Origin: DATMNI01 sp035570275
GTDB taxonomy: Bacteria; Acidobacteriota; Terriglobia; Bryobacterales; Bryobacteraceae
DNA: 25,448 nt
NCBI GenBank assembly: GCA_035570275.1
Contig: DATMNI010000152.1
Coordinates: forward strand, 1-25,448
Direction: 5' to 3'
Position 1 is the stretch's first letter, and every line of letters begins with the position of its first letter. This document shows positions 1 to 7,266 of this stretch, one piece after another. The notes beneath the pieces are model-generated. The model searched no databases. It was not told the DNA's origin and saw nothing but the letters and a program-made list of their open reading frames with translations. The position numbers and the translations under genes were made by a program.

Positions 1-1
1 T

Positions 2-280
2 CTGTCACGGAAACTCGGCATTCCCCAGCGAACCCTGACCCGCAGGCTGAGCCACGGATCACTGCTGACGGCCGCCGAATCGGATCGGACCGTCCGCATG
101 GCACGAGTATGTGCGAATGCCGTTGAAATGATCGGCGACCAAGACAAAGCCATTGAATGGCTTGGCACTCCGAACCGGGCGTTGGGCGGCGAAAGGCCTC
201 TGGATCAGCTTGACACCGACACGGGCGCGCGCATGGTGGAAGACATCTTGGGCCGCATTGCCTATGGCGTCTACAGCTAA
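2..280 (+). CDS. Xre/MbcA/ParS-type antitoxin (DUF2384), 5'-truncated by window edge
   Basis: The frame is open from the first bases of the window, so the start lies outside it; the first in-frame ATG (98) is internal and should not be used. About 92 residues are visible. They read as a helix-turn-helix tail (KLGIPQRTLTRRL) followed by a C-terminal toxin-binding domain (AIEWLGTPNRALGGERPLDQL, then a last helix ending in LGRIAYGVYS). This Leu-Gly-x-Pro-Asn-x-Ala-Leu-Gly-Gly pattern is typical of DUF2384 antitoxins. The TAA stop overlaps the ATG of the next gene by one base, which implies translational coupling. By family knowledge it should bind and neutralise the downstream RES toxin and repress its own promoter. 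I see nothing broken in the visible part. Confidence 0.88.
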   Translation: MSRKLGIPQRTLTRRLSHGSLLTAAESDRTVRMARVCANAVEMIGDQDKAIEWLGTPNRALGGERPLDQLDTDTGARMVEDILGRIAYGVYS

Positions 281-738
281 TGCAGTTTTGGAGAATATGC
301 CGCCGCCGCTATGCCGCAGAGGCGGCGAGCGGCGAGGGTGCTCGCCGGTATGGCGGCCGGTGGAACAGCCGAGGAGTGCGGGTGGTCTACGCCTCAACCT
401 CTCTATCGCTCGCCGCGCTTGAGACGTTCGTAAACTTGGAACCAAAGCTAATACCGGCGGACCTCGTGTCGATCGAAGGTGTCATACCCCATGCGATTCA
501 GACCATTACGCTCGACGTGAACACTCTTCCGCCGCGCTGGTACGAAACGAGAGACGAATCCTTACATCGATTCGGGGACGAATGGATTCGAACTGGACGG
601 AGCGCCACTCTGCTTGTTCCATCCGCAGCGATCCGTGGGGAATGGAATGTGCTGCTGAACCCCGCTCATGCTGACTTCTCCAAGATCGAATTTCGGGATC
701 CGGAGCCGTTTGAATTTGATGTGCGGATGTTCCGATAG
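280..738 (+). CDS. RES-domain toxin of a type II toxin-antitoxin pair
   Basis: A 152-residue protein with the RES-domain layout: GGRWNSRGVRVVYAS near residues 25-39, SLAALE shortly after, and a C-terminal block LLVPSAAIRGEWNVLLNPAHADF at about 111-133. Conserved Arg, Tyr, Glu, Ser and Asn positions of the family are present, so the toxin looks complete. RES toxins of known systems deplete NAD+ by phosphorolysis or hydrolysis and act in the cytoplasm. The start codon shares its A with the antitoxin stop (TAATG), which supports ATG 280. There is no signal peptide. The pair lies just upstream of an IS-split gene and a run of decaying genes, but there is no sign that it caused that decay. Confidence 0.9.
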   Translation: MQFWRICRRRYAAEAASGEGARRYGGRWNSRGVRVVYASTSLSLAALETFVNLEPKLIPADLVSIEGVIPHAIQTITLDVNTLPPRWYETRDESLHRFGDEWIRTGRSATLLVPSAAIRGEWNVLLNPAHADFSKIEFRDPEPFEFDVRMFR

Positions 739-1025
739 TGCAAGGCAAGCCACATCATCCTTGACGGGTTTGGCGGCCGGTAACCACCCTGGTAGTTATT
801 AGGGCGCGTCAACACGCCAGAGACATCGTTTCCGAGCCCAGAGCCTCGGTGTCAGGGCAGGCCCTTCTGCGGCTATACTAACGCGGCGGATTTCCAGCGG
901 CGTGCAATTACGAGCGCGAAGAGGATTTATCGACAGTTTTCGCCTGATGCAACACCGTAGTTTGCGAAGATCCGCACTTACTTAATAAGATCGTACCGGT
1001 GACAACTGATCTGACGGAGCCAACA
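739..1025. other. Intergenic gap between RES toxin and GH95 gene
   Basis: This 287-bp gap shows no convincing coding frame, RNA gene or strong hairpin. Its last part holds a weak promoter-like sequence and a GGAG Shine-Dalgarno site (1016-1019), six bases before the ATG at 1026. The gap is therefore mainly the upstream region of the fucosidase gene. Confidence 0.5.
962..991 (+). promoter_or_regulatory. Weak sigma70-like promoter candidate for GH95 gene
   Basis: TTGCGA (962-967), an 18-base spacer, then TAAGAT (986-991). Each element matches the sigma70 consensus at four of six positions. It sits 34 bases before the ATG at 1026. In a GC-rich genome such a match could be chance. Confidence 0.25.
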
Positions 1026-1514
1026 ATGGATCGATCGAAGCGATTGAGTTTAATCGGTTTTGCCGCGCTTGCGGCAGTAATCGGCGTAGCAGCAGGGAGC
1101 CTGCAGGTTTCGGTGCAGGCGCAGAACGCCCCGGCAACAGCCATTCAATTCACCGGTGAGGCGCCGCCACCCGACGGGGCGATGACGCTTTGGTATCGTC
1201 AACCGGCGGCTGACCACCCATACACACCGCCCGCGGGCGGCCGCGGAGGCGGGCCCGGTGCAGCGGAATGGGTCAGAGCTCTCCCGGTGGGCAACGGCCG
1301 TCTGGGCGCTATGGTGTTCGGTGGCTTGGTGAACGAGCGCCTGCAGTTGAACGAAGACACATTGTGGGCCGGAGGCCCGTACGATCCGGTCAATCCCGAT
1401 GCCCTTGCCGCGCTGCCCGAGGTACGAAGTCTCCTCTTCGACGGAAAGTATGCCGAGGGGGCGAAGCTGATCACGGACAAGGTTATGGCCAAACCGCTGG
1501 CGCAGATGCCCTAT
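1026..1514 (+). pseudogene. GH95 alpha-L-fucosidase-type glycosidase, 5' part (split by IS)
   Basis: The start at ATG 1026 is favoured over the in-frame GTG at 999 because GGAG (1016-1019) sits six bases upstream and the protein then begins with a typical signal peptide (basic MDRSKR, hydrophobic core to about residue 24, AQA-like end). Residues 33-163 hold the start of the GH95 N-terminal domain: a Gly/Arg-rich stretch (TPPAGGRGGGPGAAEW), then LPVGNGRLGAMVFGG and LQLNEDTLWAGGP, which are strongly conserved in this family. The frame is cut after MPY at the insertion sequence and runs six codons into the IS before a stop at 1533-1535. The encoded fragment has no catalytic domain. The rest of the gene resumes in frame at 2834. 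Confidence 0.9.
1511..1514. repeat. Target-site duplication CTAT, left copy
   Basis: CTAT directly left of the IS inverted repeat, repeated at 2830-2833 directly right of the other end. The next outer bases differ (C on the left, G on the right), so the duplication is 4 bp. Confidence 0.85.
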
Positions 1515-1529
1515 CAGGATGCTGAAAAA
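1515..1529 (+). repeat. IS left terminal inverted repeat
   Basis: CAGGATGCTGAAAAA, a perfect inverted match to 2815-2829. Similarity ends after 15 bp. Confidence 0.9.
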
Positions 1530-1570
1530 GTGTGAGACCGCGTTACTTGCTGAAACAAAAGCGCGTCTCT

Positions 1571-2677
1571 ATGTTTCAGCCTATGCGAGGAACCGATACC
1601 CAACAGAGTTCGATGTTCAGTTACTTGTCGCCGGAGGAGCGCGTCCCTGCGAATCATCCGTTGCGGCCGATTCGGCTGATGGTCGATGACGCCTTGAAGG
1701 CATTGTCCCCAACGTTCAGCCGACTTTACTCAGCCTTTGGCCGGCCATCAATTCCGCCAGAGAAGTTGTTGCGAGCACTGCTTTTACAGGTGTTGTATAC
1801 GGTTCGCAGCGAACGGATGTTGATGGAACAGTTGGAATACAACCTGCTGTTCAGATGGTTTGTTGGCCTGAACATGGACGAAACCGTATGGGTGCCGACG
1901 GTATTCACCAAGAATCGGGACCGGCTTTTGGAAGGTGACATCGCCGAGAAGTTCTTTGCGCATGTGCTGGCTCAGGCGCGGATCGCCAACCTACTTTCGG
2001 ACGAGCACTTCAGCGTGGACGGCACCCTCATCGAAGCCTGGGCGAGTCAGAAGAGTTTTCAGCGGAAGGATCGGCCGTCGCCGCCGCCAGATGATCCCGG
2101 CAATCCGACGGTAAACTTCCACGGCGAGAAGCGGAGCAATGAGACACACCAGTCAACAACGGACCCTGACGCGCGACTGGCGCGCAAGAGTGGTGGTCAT
2201 GAAGCGAAATTGGCGTATTGCGGCAACGTGCTGATTGAGAATCGGAATGGAATCGTGGTGGACACAGCATTGCTGCAATGCAGCGGTATGGCCGAGCGGC
2301 ATGCAGCCATGATCATGACGGAACGCGTGGAGGGGATGGAGCGTATCACGCTGGGCGCCGATAAAGGGTACGACACCAGAGAGTTCGTGAAGGAGATGCG
2401 AGGCATGAATGTGACTCCGCATGTTTCGCAGAACACCAAGCGTCAAGGCGGTAGCGCGATTGATGGTCGCACGACGCGGCATGACGGCTACCAAGTGAGT
2501 CAGCGGAAACGGAAACGAATCGAAGAAGTGTTTGGCTGGGCCAAGACGGTTGGCATGCTGCGTAAGACTCGGCATCGCGGGCTGGAAACTGTGGCGTGGG
2601 TGTTCACGTTCACGGCTACTGCTTACAATCTCGTGCGCATGCGCAATCTGATATTCCCGGCAGTTCAATCCGTGTAG
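1571..2677 (+). CDS. IS5/IS1182-like DDE transposase
   Basis: Catalyses cut-and-paste movement of the surrounding IS. From ATG 1571 it has 368 residues. The N-terminal part (MRGTDTQQSSMFSYLSPEERVP, then GRPSIPPEKLLRALLLQVLY) is the DUF772-type domain of these transposases. The catalytic triad is visible: Asp in FSVDGTLIEAW (about residue 150), Asp in LGADKGYDTREF (about 264), and Glu in RKRIEEVFGWAK (about 318-319). The frame is also open from a GTG at 1532 and has another ATG at 1583 beginning MRGTDT, a common start in relatives. No clear Shine-Dalgarno site decides between them. No internal damage is seen. Confidence 0.92.
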   Translation: MFQPMRGTDTQQSSMFSYLSPEERVPANHPLRPIRLMVDDALKALSPTFSRLYSAFGRPSIPPEKLLRALLLQVLYTVRSERMLMEQLEYNLLFRWFVGLNMDETVWVPTVFTKNRDRLLEGDIAEKFFAHVLAQARIANLLSDEHFSVDGTLIEAWASQKSFQRKDRPSPPPDDPGNPTVNFHGEKRSNETHQSTTDPDARLARKSGGHEAKLAYCGNVLIENRNGIVVDTALLQCSGMAERHAAMIMTERVEGMERITLGADKGYDTREFVKEMRGMNVTPHVSQNTKRQGGSAIDGRTTRHDGYQVSQRKRKRIEEVFGWAKTVGMLRKTRHRGLETVAWVFTFTATAYNLVRMRNLIFPAVQSV

Positions 2678-2814
2678 CTCCGAGGAGAATTGTGTTTTGA
2701 ATTTTTGAAAACACGTGTTTGCGGCCCGTATCCCCCTACGTGGGCCCCTTCCCAAAGTGAACCCCGGCCTTACAAAGAAGAAATCGGAAGAAGGCTGGAT
2801 TCTGTCCGAAGTCA

Positions 2815-2829
2815 TTTTTCAGCATCCTG
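2815..2829 (-). repeat. IS right terminal inverted repeat
   Basis: Complement reads CAGGATGCTGAAAAA, identical to the left end. About 137 bases between the transposase stop (2677) and this repeat show no further gene. Confidence 0.9.
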
Positions 2830-2833
2830 CTAT
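2830..2833. repeat. Target-site duplication CTAT, right copy
   Basis: Second copy of the 4-bp duplication made when the IS inserted. TAT of this copy is the Tyr codon that joins MPY to ETIGNLQLTF once the IS is removed. Confidence 0.85.
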
Positions 2834-4777
2834 GAGACGATCGGCAATCTCCAGCTGACCTTCGCAGCACCCGCCTCGGTCGAAAACTACCGGCGTGATC
2901 TCGATCTCGACACTGCGATCCCGCGCGTGCAGTACACTTCGGGCGGCGTTCCCTACACGCGCGAAGTATTTTCCAGTCCGGTAGATCAGGTGATCGTGGT
3001 CCGTCTCACGGCGGGGCAGCCCGGAAAGATCTCCTTCCAAGCGGAGATGAATACGCCGCAGAAAGCGACTGTGACTACGGAAACGCCGGGCACACTGGTC
3101 ATGACGGGCGTGAATGGCGATTCGTCCGGCATCAAAGGCGCATTGACTTTCGAGACGCGAGTCCGCGTAAAGGCACAGGGTGGTCACACAACGGCAGATG
3201 CCCAGACAGTTTCCGTGGAGGGCGCCGATTCGGCGACGCTGCTGATCGCCGCTGCGACCAGCTACAAGAGCTATAAAGACGTGAGCGGCAATCCGCGAGC
3301 AGCGACGCAGCAAACGCTGGCTGCGGCGGAGAATAAGTCGTTCGATGCTCTGCGGCAGGCCCACATCAAAGAACACCAGCGCCTGTTCCGCCGCGTGCAA
3401 CTCGATCTGGGCACCACCCCCGCAGCGAAGAAGCCCACCGACGAGCGCATCCGGGATTTCTCCGCCGGAGGCGATCCGCAACTCGCAGCGCTCTACTTCC
3501 AGTTCGCTCGTTATCTCCTCATCTCGAGTTCCCGTCCCGGCGGCCAGCCTGCCAATCTGCAGGGGATCTGGAACGAGAGCATGAGTCCGCCCTGGGGAAG
3601 CAAGTACACCATCAACATCAATACGGAAATGAACTACTGGCCCGCCGAGCCGGCCAATCTTGCCGAGTGCGTCGACCCGCTGATCGCGATGGTCATGGAT
3701 CTTACCGACACGGGCGGGCGCACCGCAAAGGAGATGTACAACGCACGGGGCTGGGTGGTGCACCACAATACCGATCTCTGGAGAGCGTCGGCTCCCATAG
3801 ACGGCGCGCCTTATGGGATGTGGCCCATGGGCGGCGCGTGGCTCTCGCTCCATCTTTGGGATCACTACGATTACAGCGGCGATCAGGCGTTCCTTACGAA
3901 GGCGTATCCGGCCATAAAGGGCGCGGCTCAGTTCTTCCTCGACACCCTGGTTGAGGACCCGAAGCATCACTGGCTCGTGACCAATCCATCGCTTTCTCCG
4001 GAGAACGTTCACCCGATGGGTGCGGCCGTCGCGCCCGGACCGACGATGGATATGCAGATCCTGCGGGATCTGTTTGCCGATTGCATTCATGCCGCTGAGA
4101 TCCTCGGGATCGACGCCGATTTCCGCGCGCAACTGGCGGCGGTCCGCGCTCGCCTGGCCCCAGATCATATCGGCAGCGCGGGGCAGTTGCAGGAATGGCG
4201 CGAAGACTGGGACATGCAGGCGAAGGACATCCATCACCGTCACGTTTCCCATCTGTTCGGCCTCTATCCAAGCTGGCAAATCAATCGCCGGGATACGCCG
4301 GAACTGGCTGCGGCTGCGAAGCGCTCGCTCGAGATCCGCGGCGATCAGGCCACGGGATGGGCCACGGCGTGGCGCATCAATCTATGGGCCCGCCTGGGGG
4401 ATGGCGACCATGCGTTCAGCATTTTCAGTTTCCTGCTGAGTCCGCAGCGAACGTACCCGGATATGTTCGATGCCCATCCGCCGTTCCAGATTGATGGGAA
4501 TTTCGGCGGCACCGCGGCAATCGCAGAGATGCTGGTGCAGAGCCACAATGGCGAGATCGAGTTCCTGCCGGCTTTACCCAAGGCATGGCCGGCGGGGTCG
4601 GTGAAGGGCCTTCGCGCGCGCGGCGGTTTCGAAGTGGACGTGTCATGGAAAGAGGGACGCCTGACCAGTTCCACGGTTCGATCGACGGCAGGGATGGCGG
4701 TTCGGCTTCGCTATGGCGATGCCACAAAGGACATTCGGTTGCGCCAAGGGCAGGCACTGGCCTGGAATGGCCGCTGA
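2834..4777 (+). pseudogene. GH95 alpha-L-fucosidase-type glycosidase, 3' part (catalytic domain)
   Basis: This is the remainder of the gene that begins at 1026. It continues in exactly the same frame (ETIGNLQLTF), so deleting the IS plus one CTAT gives one 810-residue protein, a normal GH95 length. It holds the rest of the N-terminal beta domain, then the (alpha/alpha)6 barrel. Residues matching the Bifidobacterium AfcA catalytic set are visible, numbered on the restored protein: Asn424 and Asn426 in ININTEMNYWPAEP, Glu553 in NPSLSPENVHP, Asp717 in FQIDGNFGG. GH95 enzymes invert and cleave alpha-1,2-L-fucosyl (or L-galactosyl) groups from glycans or xyloglucan. The fragment lacks its own signal peptide and start; a frame open from 2690 inside the IS is unlikely to make a useful enzyme. 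Confidence 0.92.
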
Positions 4778-4782
4778 GAAGG

Positions 4783-4810
4783 GGCTGATGACCCTATTTA
4801 GTCATCAACC
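4783..4810. terminator. Hairpin between convergent genes
   Basis: TGATGAC (4786-4792) and GTCATCA (4801-4807) pair around an 8-base loop, with an outer GG/CC pair. It lies in the 42-bp gap between the GH95 stop and the stop of the minus-strand esterase, so it could end transcription from both sides. There is no T-run on either strand, so a classic intrinsic terminator is not proven. Confidence 0.45.
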
Positions 4811-4819
4811 TCTTCAGAC

Positions 4820-6076
4820 TTACTGAAACAATACCGGCGTGAAATCGCTGAGGAACTGCCTCCAGATAAACCAGTAGTGAATTCCCTTCATCTCGTGGTA
4901 AGAGGTCTCAAACCCTTCCTTCTTCACCTCGTCGGCCAGCGCGACGGTCCCCGCATGCGCCATGTCCTTATCTCCCGCCCCCAGCCAATAGTACTTAACG
5001 CCGCTGGCCTTCAGCGCCGCGAGTTGTTTGTCGAATGCTTCGTCAATACGGCCACCGCCGCTGAAGACACCGATGTATCCAAACACGCCGGGATTATTGT
5101 TGGTGGCGGCGATCGTATGGCCGGCGCCCATCGACAGGCCTGCGATGGCGCGGCTGTTCTTATTGGCCACCACCCGATAATTACGCTCGATGAACGGAAC
5201 GATCTCTTTCACCAGGCTTTGCGGATAAGATCCTTCGTAGGGCTGCGGGCCTCTGCCGCCGCCTGCAGCGCCGGCAACTGGGGACCCGGGCGCGCCTGCC
5301 GGGCCTCGCGCAGCTCCGGCCTGTCCCGGTGGCGGCGGCGCGGTCACTGAGGTCAGCGCGGGTGTGGGTCCGAAGCCATAGCCTTGCGAGACCGTTTGGG
5401 TAGCGTTCCCATTCGGCATCACTACAATCATCGGCTTGATCTTACCCGCGGCCAGCAGGTTGTCCATGATGATATTGGCGCGCCCCATAGTGTCCCATGC
5501 GTCCTCATCGCCGCCGCCACCGTGCAGCAGATACAACACTGGGTACCTGGCAGTGCTGGTGTGATAGCCGGGCGGCGTGTAAACCAGCGTCCGGCGGGAT
5601 TTCTCTTTTAGGATCTCGGAAGAATACCAGATCGATTCCACCTGGCCGTGCGGAACGTCTTTGAAATCCCACATAGCTGATGCCGGACCGGAGATCATGA
5701 GCAGGTTTTCGTACCGGCTGCCATCCCGCTGTGTCTCTGCGTTGCCAGGGTCGAGCACTTTGACACCATCCACTGTGAACGAGTATCCCCACAACTGCTC
5801 GGCCAGCGGGCCGACCGTCACGGACCAGATTCCTTTATCGTCTTTGGTCAGCGGAATATTCGTTCCGTTTTCCCAGTGGCCGCTGAGTGTTACTTCGCTG
5901 GCCTTCGGCGCGAACAACCGAAACGTGACCCGTTTTTCGGGCAGAATCTCCGGAGAGACGACGCGGGGCGCAGCGGGGCCCCTGCCCGGAGTCGCCGCGG
6001 GCTGGCCGAACGCGGCCGCTGTGAACAGGAGCGAAACAATCGCGACTCCCGTCCCTCTGATTCTCGATGTTCTCAT
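4820..6076 (-). CDS. Secreted E-set/alpha-beta hydrolase esterase (enterochelin/feruloyl-esterase-like)
   Basis: A 418-residue secreted esterase. ATG 6076 is chosen because AAGGAG lies about eight bases upstream and a signal peptide follows directly (MRTSRIRGTG, hydrophobic core, AAAFGQP); longer starts add an unlikely basic extension. Residues 45-130 form an immunoglobulin-like E-set/CBM48-type domain (VTFRLFAPKASEVTLSGHW, then GYSFTVDGVKVLDPGN). Residues 145-418 are a Fes/XynZ-type hydrolase: YPVLYLLHGGGGDEDAW, nucleophile Ser315 in GLSMGAG, probable acid near Asp369 in GAGDKD, His400 in GIHYWFIWR. Residues 243-280 are a Pro/Ala/Gly/Arg-rich insert. Related enzymes cut feruloyl or acetyl esters on plant polysaccharides. 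The substrate here is inferred only. No damage is seen. Confidence 0.85.
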   Translation of the reverse strand: MRTSRIRGTGVAIVSLLFTAAAFGQPAATPGRGPAAPRVVSPEILPEKRVTFRLFAPKASEVTLSGHWENGTNIPLTKDDKGIWSVTVGPLAEQLWGYSFTVDGVKVLDPGNAETQRDGSRYENLLMISGPASAMWDFKDVPHGQVESIWYSSEILKEKSRRTLVYTPPGYHTSTARYPVLYLLHGGGGDEDAWDTMGRANIIMDNLLAAGKIKPMIVVMPNGNATQTVSQGYGFGPTPALTSVTAPPPPGQAGAARGPAGAPGSPVAGAAGGGRGPQPYEGSYPQSLVKEIVPFIERNYRVVANKNSRAIAGLSMGAGHTIAATNNNPGVFGYIGVFSGGGRIDEAFDKQLAALKASGVKYYWLGAGDKDMAHAGTVALADEVKKEGFETSYHEMKGIHYWFIWRQFLSDFTPVLFQ

Positions 6077-7119
6077 TGGTGTGCTCCTTGCTTTCCTTCG
6101 GACCATTGCCTTTCTGCGGGTACGATGGTAGCCTACACCCGATTGCCTACTCTGCGCCATTCTTGCCCGAAAGTATCTCCGCTCAGTTGCTGCTTCTGCT
6201 GATAGCCGTTGGTCCGGCCTGCGCAGTATCCTGCCCAGGTCTGAAAGGCATGGAAGTCACCGGTGGAACCGTTACAGCCGCCGAGCACATCGAAAAAGGC
6301 GCGACTCCGGTTGGTGGTCGCGGAGTAATGGCGCCGCCGCTTCCCGCATACTGTCGCGTGACGGTGGTCCTCTCGTCCGGCCCGGATTCCAAAATTACCG
6401 TCGAGTTGTGGCTGCCCGAGCCGGCCGAGTGGAACGGCAAATTCCTCGGGACGGGGAATGGGTCGTTTGCGGGTTCGATAGCCGTGGGCGATCTCCGAAC
6501 CGGAATCGGTCTCCATTACGCGACCGCCAATACCGATATGGGCACCACAGGTGGATACGCCGGTGGCACGGGCAAGCCCGAGATGATCAAGGACTGGGGC
6601 TGGCGTTCTACCCACGCGATGACGGGGGCGGGCAAGCAGATCACCCAGGCCTATTACGCGCACCCTATAGCAAAGTCGTACTTCAGCGGCTGCTCCACGG
6701 GCGGACATCAGGGCTCGATGGAGGCCCAGCGCTTTCCGGAAGACTACGATGGTATTCTCGCCGGGGCGGCCGGCAACAACCGCATCGCCTTGCATCTGGC
6801 TTTTCTCTATTACTTACACGTGGCGCAGGACAACCCTGGCCACAGGATTTCGCGCGAGCAGGGCGCCATGATTCGCAAAGCAGTGGTGGCGCGTTGCGCG
6901 GGCCAGGGCAGCAGTTTACCCACCGATGATTTTGTCGCGAATCCAGGGACATGCGACTTCAGGCCGGACACTCTTCAGTGCAAGCCAGGCCAGGACCCGC
7001 AGACCTGTCTGACACCTTCCCAACTGATCATGCTGAAAAAAATCTATGCGGGCGTCCAGAACCTTTCCAACGGCCACACCCAAGGGTTCAGGGGACGATA
7101 CGAAGGCCGAGGATTTTAA
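6067..7119 (+). pseudogene. Tannase/feruloyl esterase family, C-terminally truncated
   Basis: Tannase-family proteins hydrolyse galloyl or feruloyl esters and are secreted. After a hydrophobic signal-like stretch (LLLLLIAVGPACAV), the frame shows the family order: SCPGLKGMEVTGGTVTAAE, YCRVTVVLSSGPDSKITVELWLP, WNGKFLGTGNGSFAG, YATANTDMGT, and the nucleophile motif GCSTGGHQG with catalytic Ser. The Cys-rich lid follows. Homology stops near residue 330 (KKIYAGVQNLSNG) and the frame ends in unrelated residues at a TAA. The last part of the enzyme, with the Asp and His of the triad, is missing and not present downstream. The start is unclear: ATG 6067 overlaps the start of the divergent esterase and gives an odd leader, while TTG 6163 or 6184 have no good ribosome site. 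Both ends may be damaged. Confidence 0.82.
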
Positions 7120-7215
7120 ATGCGTTGCCGCGCCAAAGTTGAAGTTTACTCCTCCCGCTCCTGAATATCTGGTAAATTCGGGTGCTTTCGGACGCTGATC
7201 AATTCCCCTCGGCTG

Positions 7216-7253
7216 AAGCCCTAAGGCTTGGGACCACCTCACAAATCGGTGGT
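7216..7253. terminator. Two small hairpins between convergent genes
   Basis: AAGCC/GGCTT (7216-7229, 4-base loop) and ACCACC/GGTGGT (7233-7253, 9-base loop) lie in the gap between the tannase remnant and the carboxylesterase stop. They are placed where a terminator would be expected, but stems are short and there is no T-run. Confidence 0.3.
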
Positions 7254-7266
7254 GCACATACGACCG

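Larger units (their letters stand above)
1515..2829 (+). mobile_element. Complete insertion sequence, IS5/IS1182-like, 1315 bp
   Basis: Both ends carry the same perfect 15-bp terminal inverted repeat, CAGGATGCTGAAAAA (1515-1529, and its complement at 2815-2829), flanked by 4-bp CTAT duplications. Inside is one full-length DDE transposase on the plus strand. Its base composition is visibly less GC-rich than the flanking genes. The ends, duplication and transposase are all intact, so the element looks recently inserted and possibly still mobile. Family naming is from the transposase type; the exact subgroup cannot be fixed without ISfinder. The 4-bp duplication suits either group. Confidence 0.93.

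Noticed and set aside
2819..4279. 486-codon open frame on the minus strand
   Set aside because: It is antisense to the GH95 catalytic domain, which has clear family motifs. The antisense translation is Arg/His-rich with no recognisable fold.
2690..4777. A 695-codon GH95 gene starting inside the IS
   Set aside because: The first 48 codons are IS sequence and lack a signal peptide. The true gene starts at 1026 and is split.
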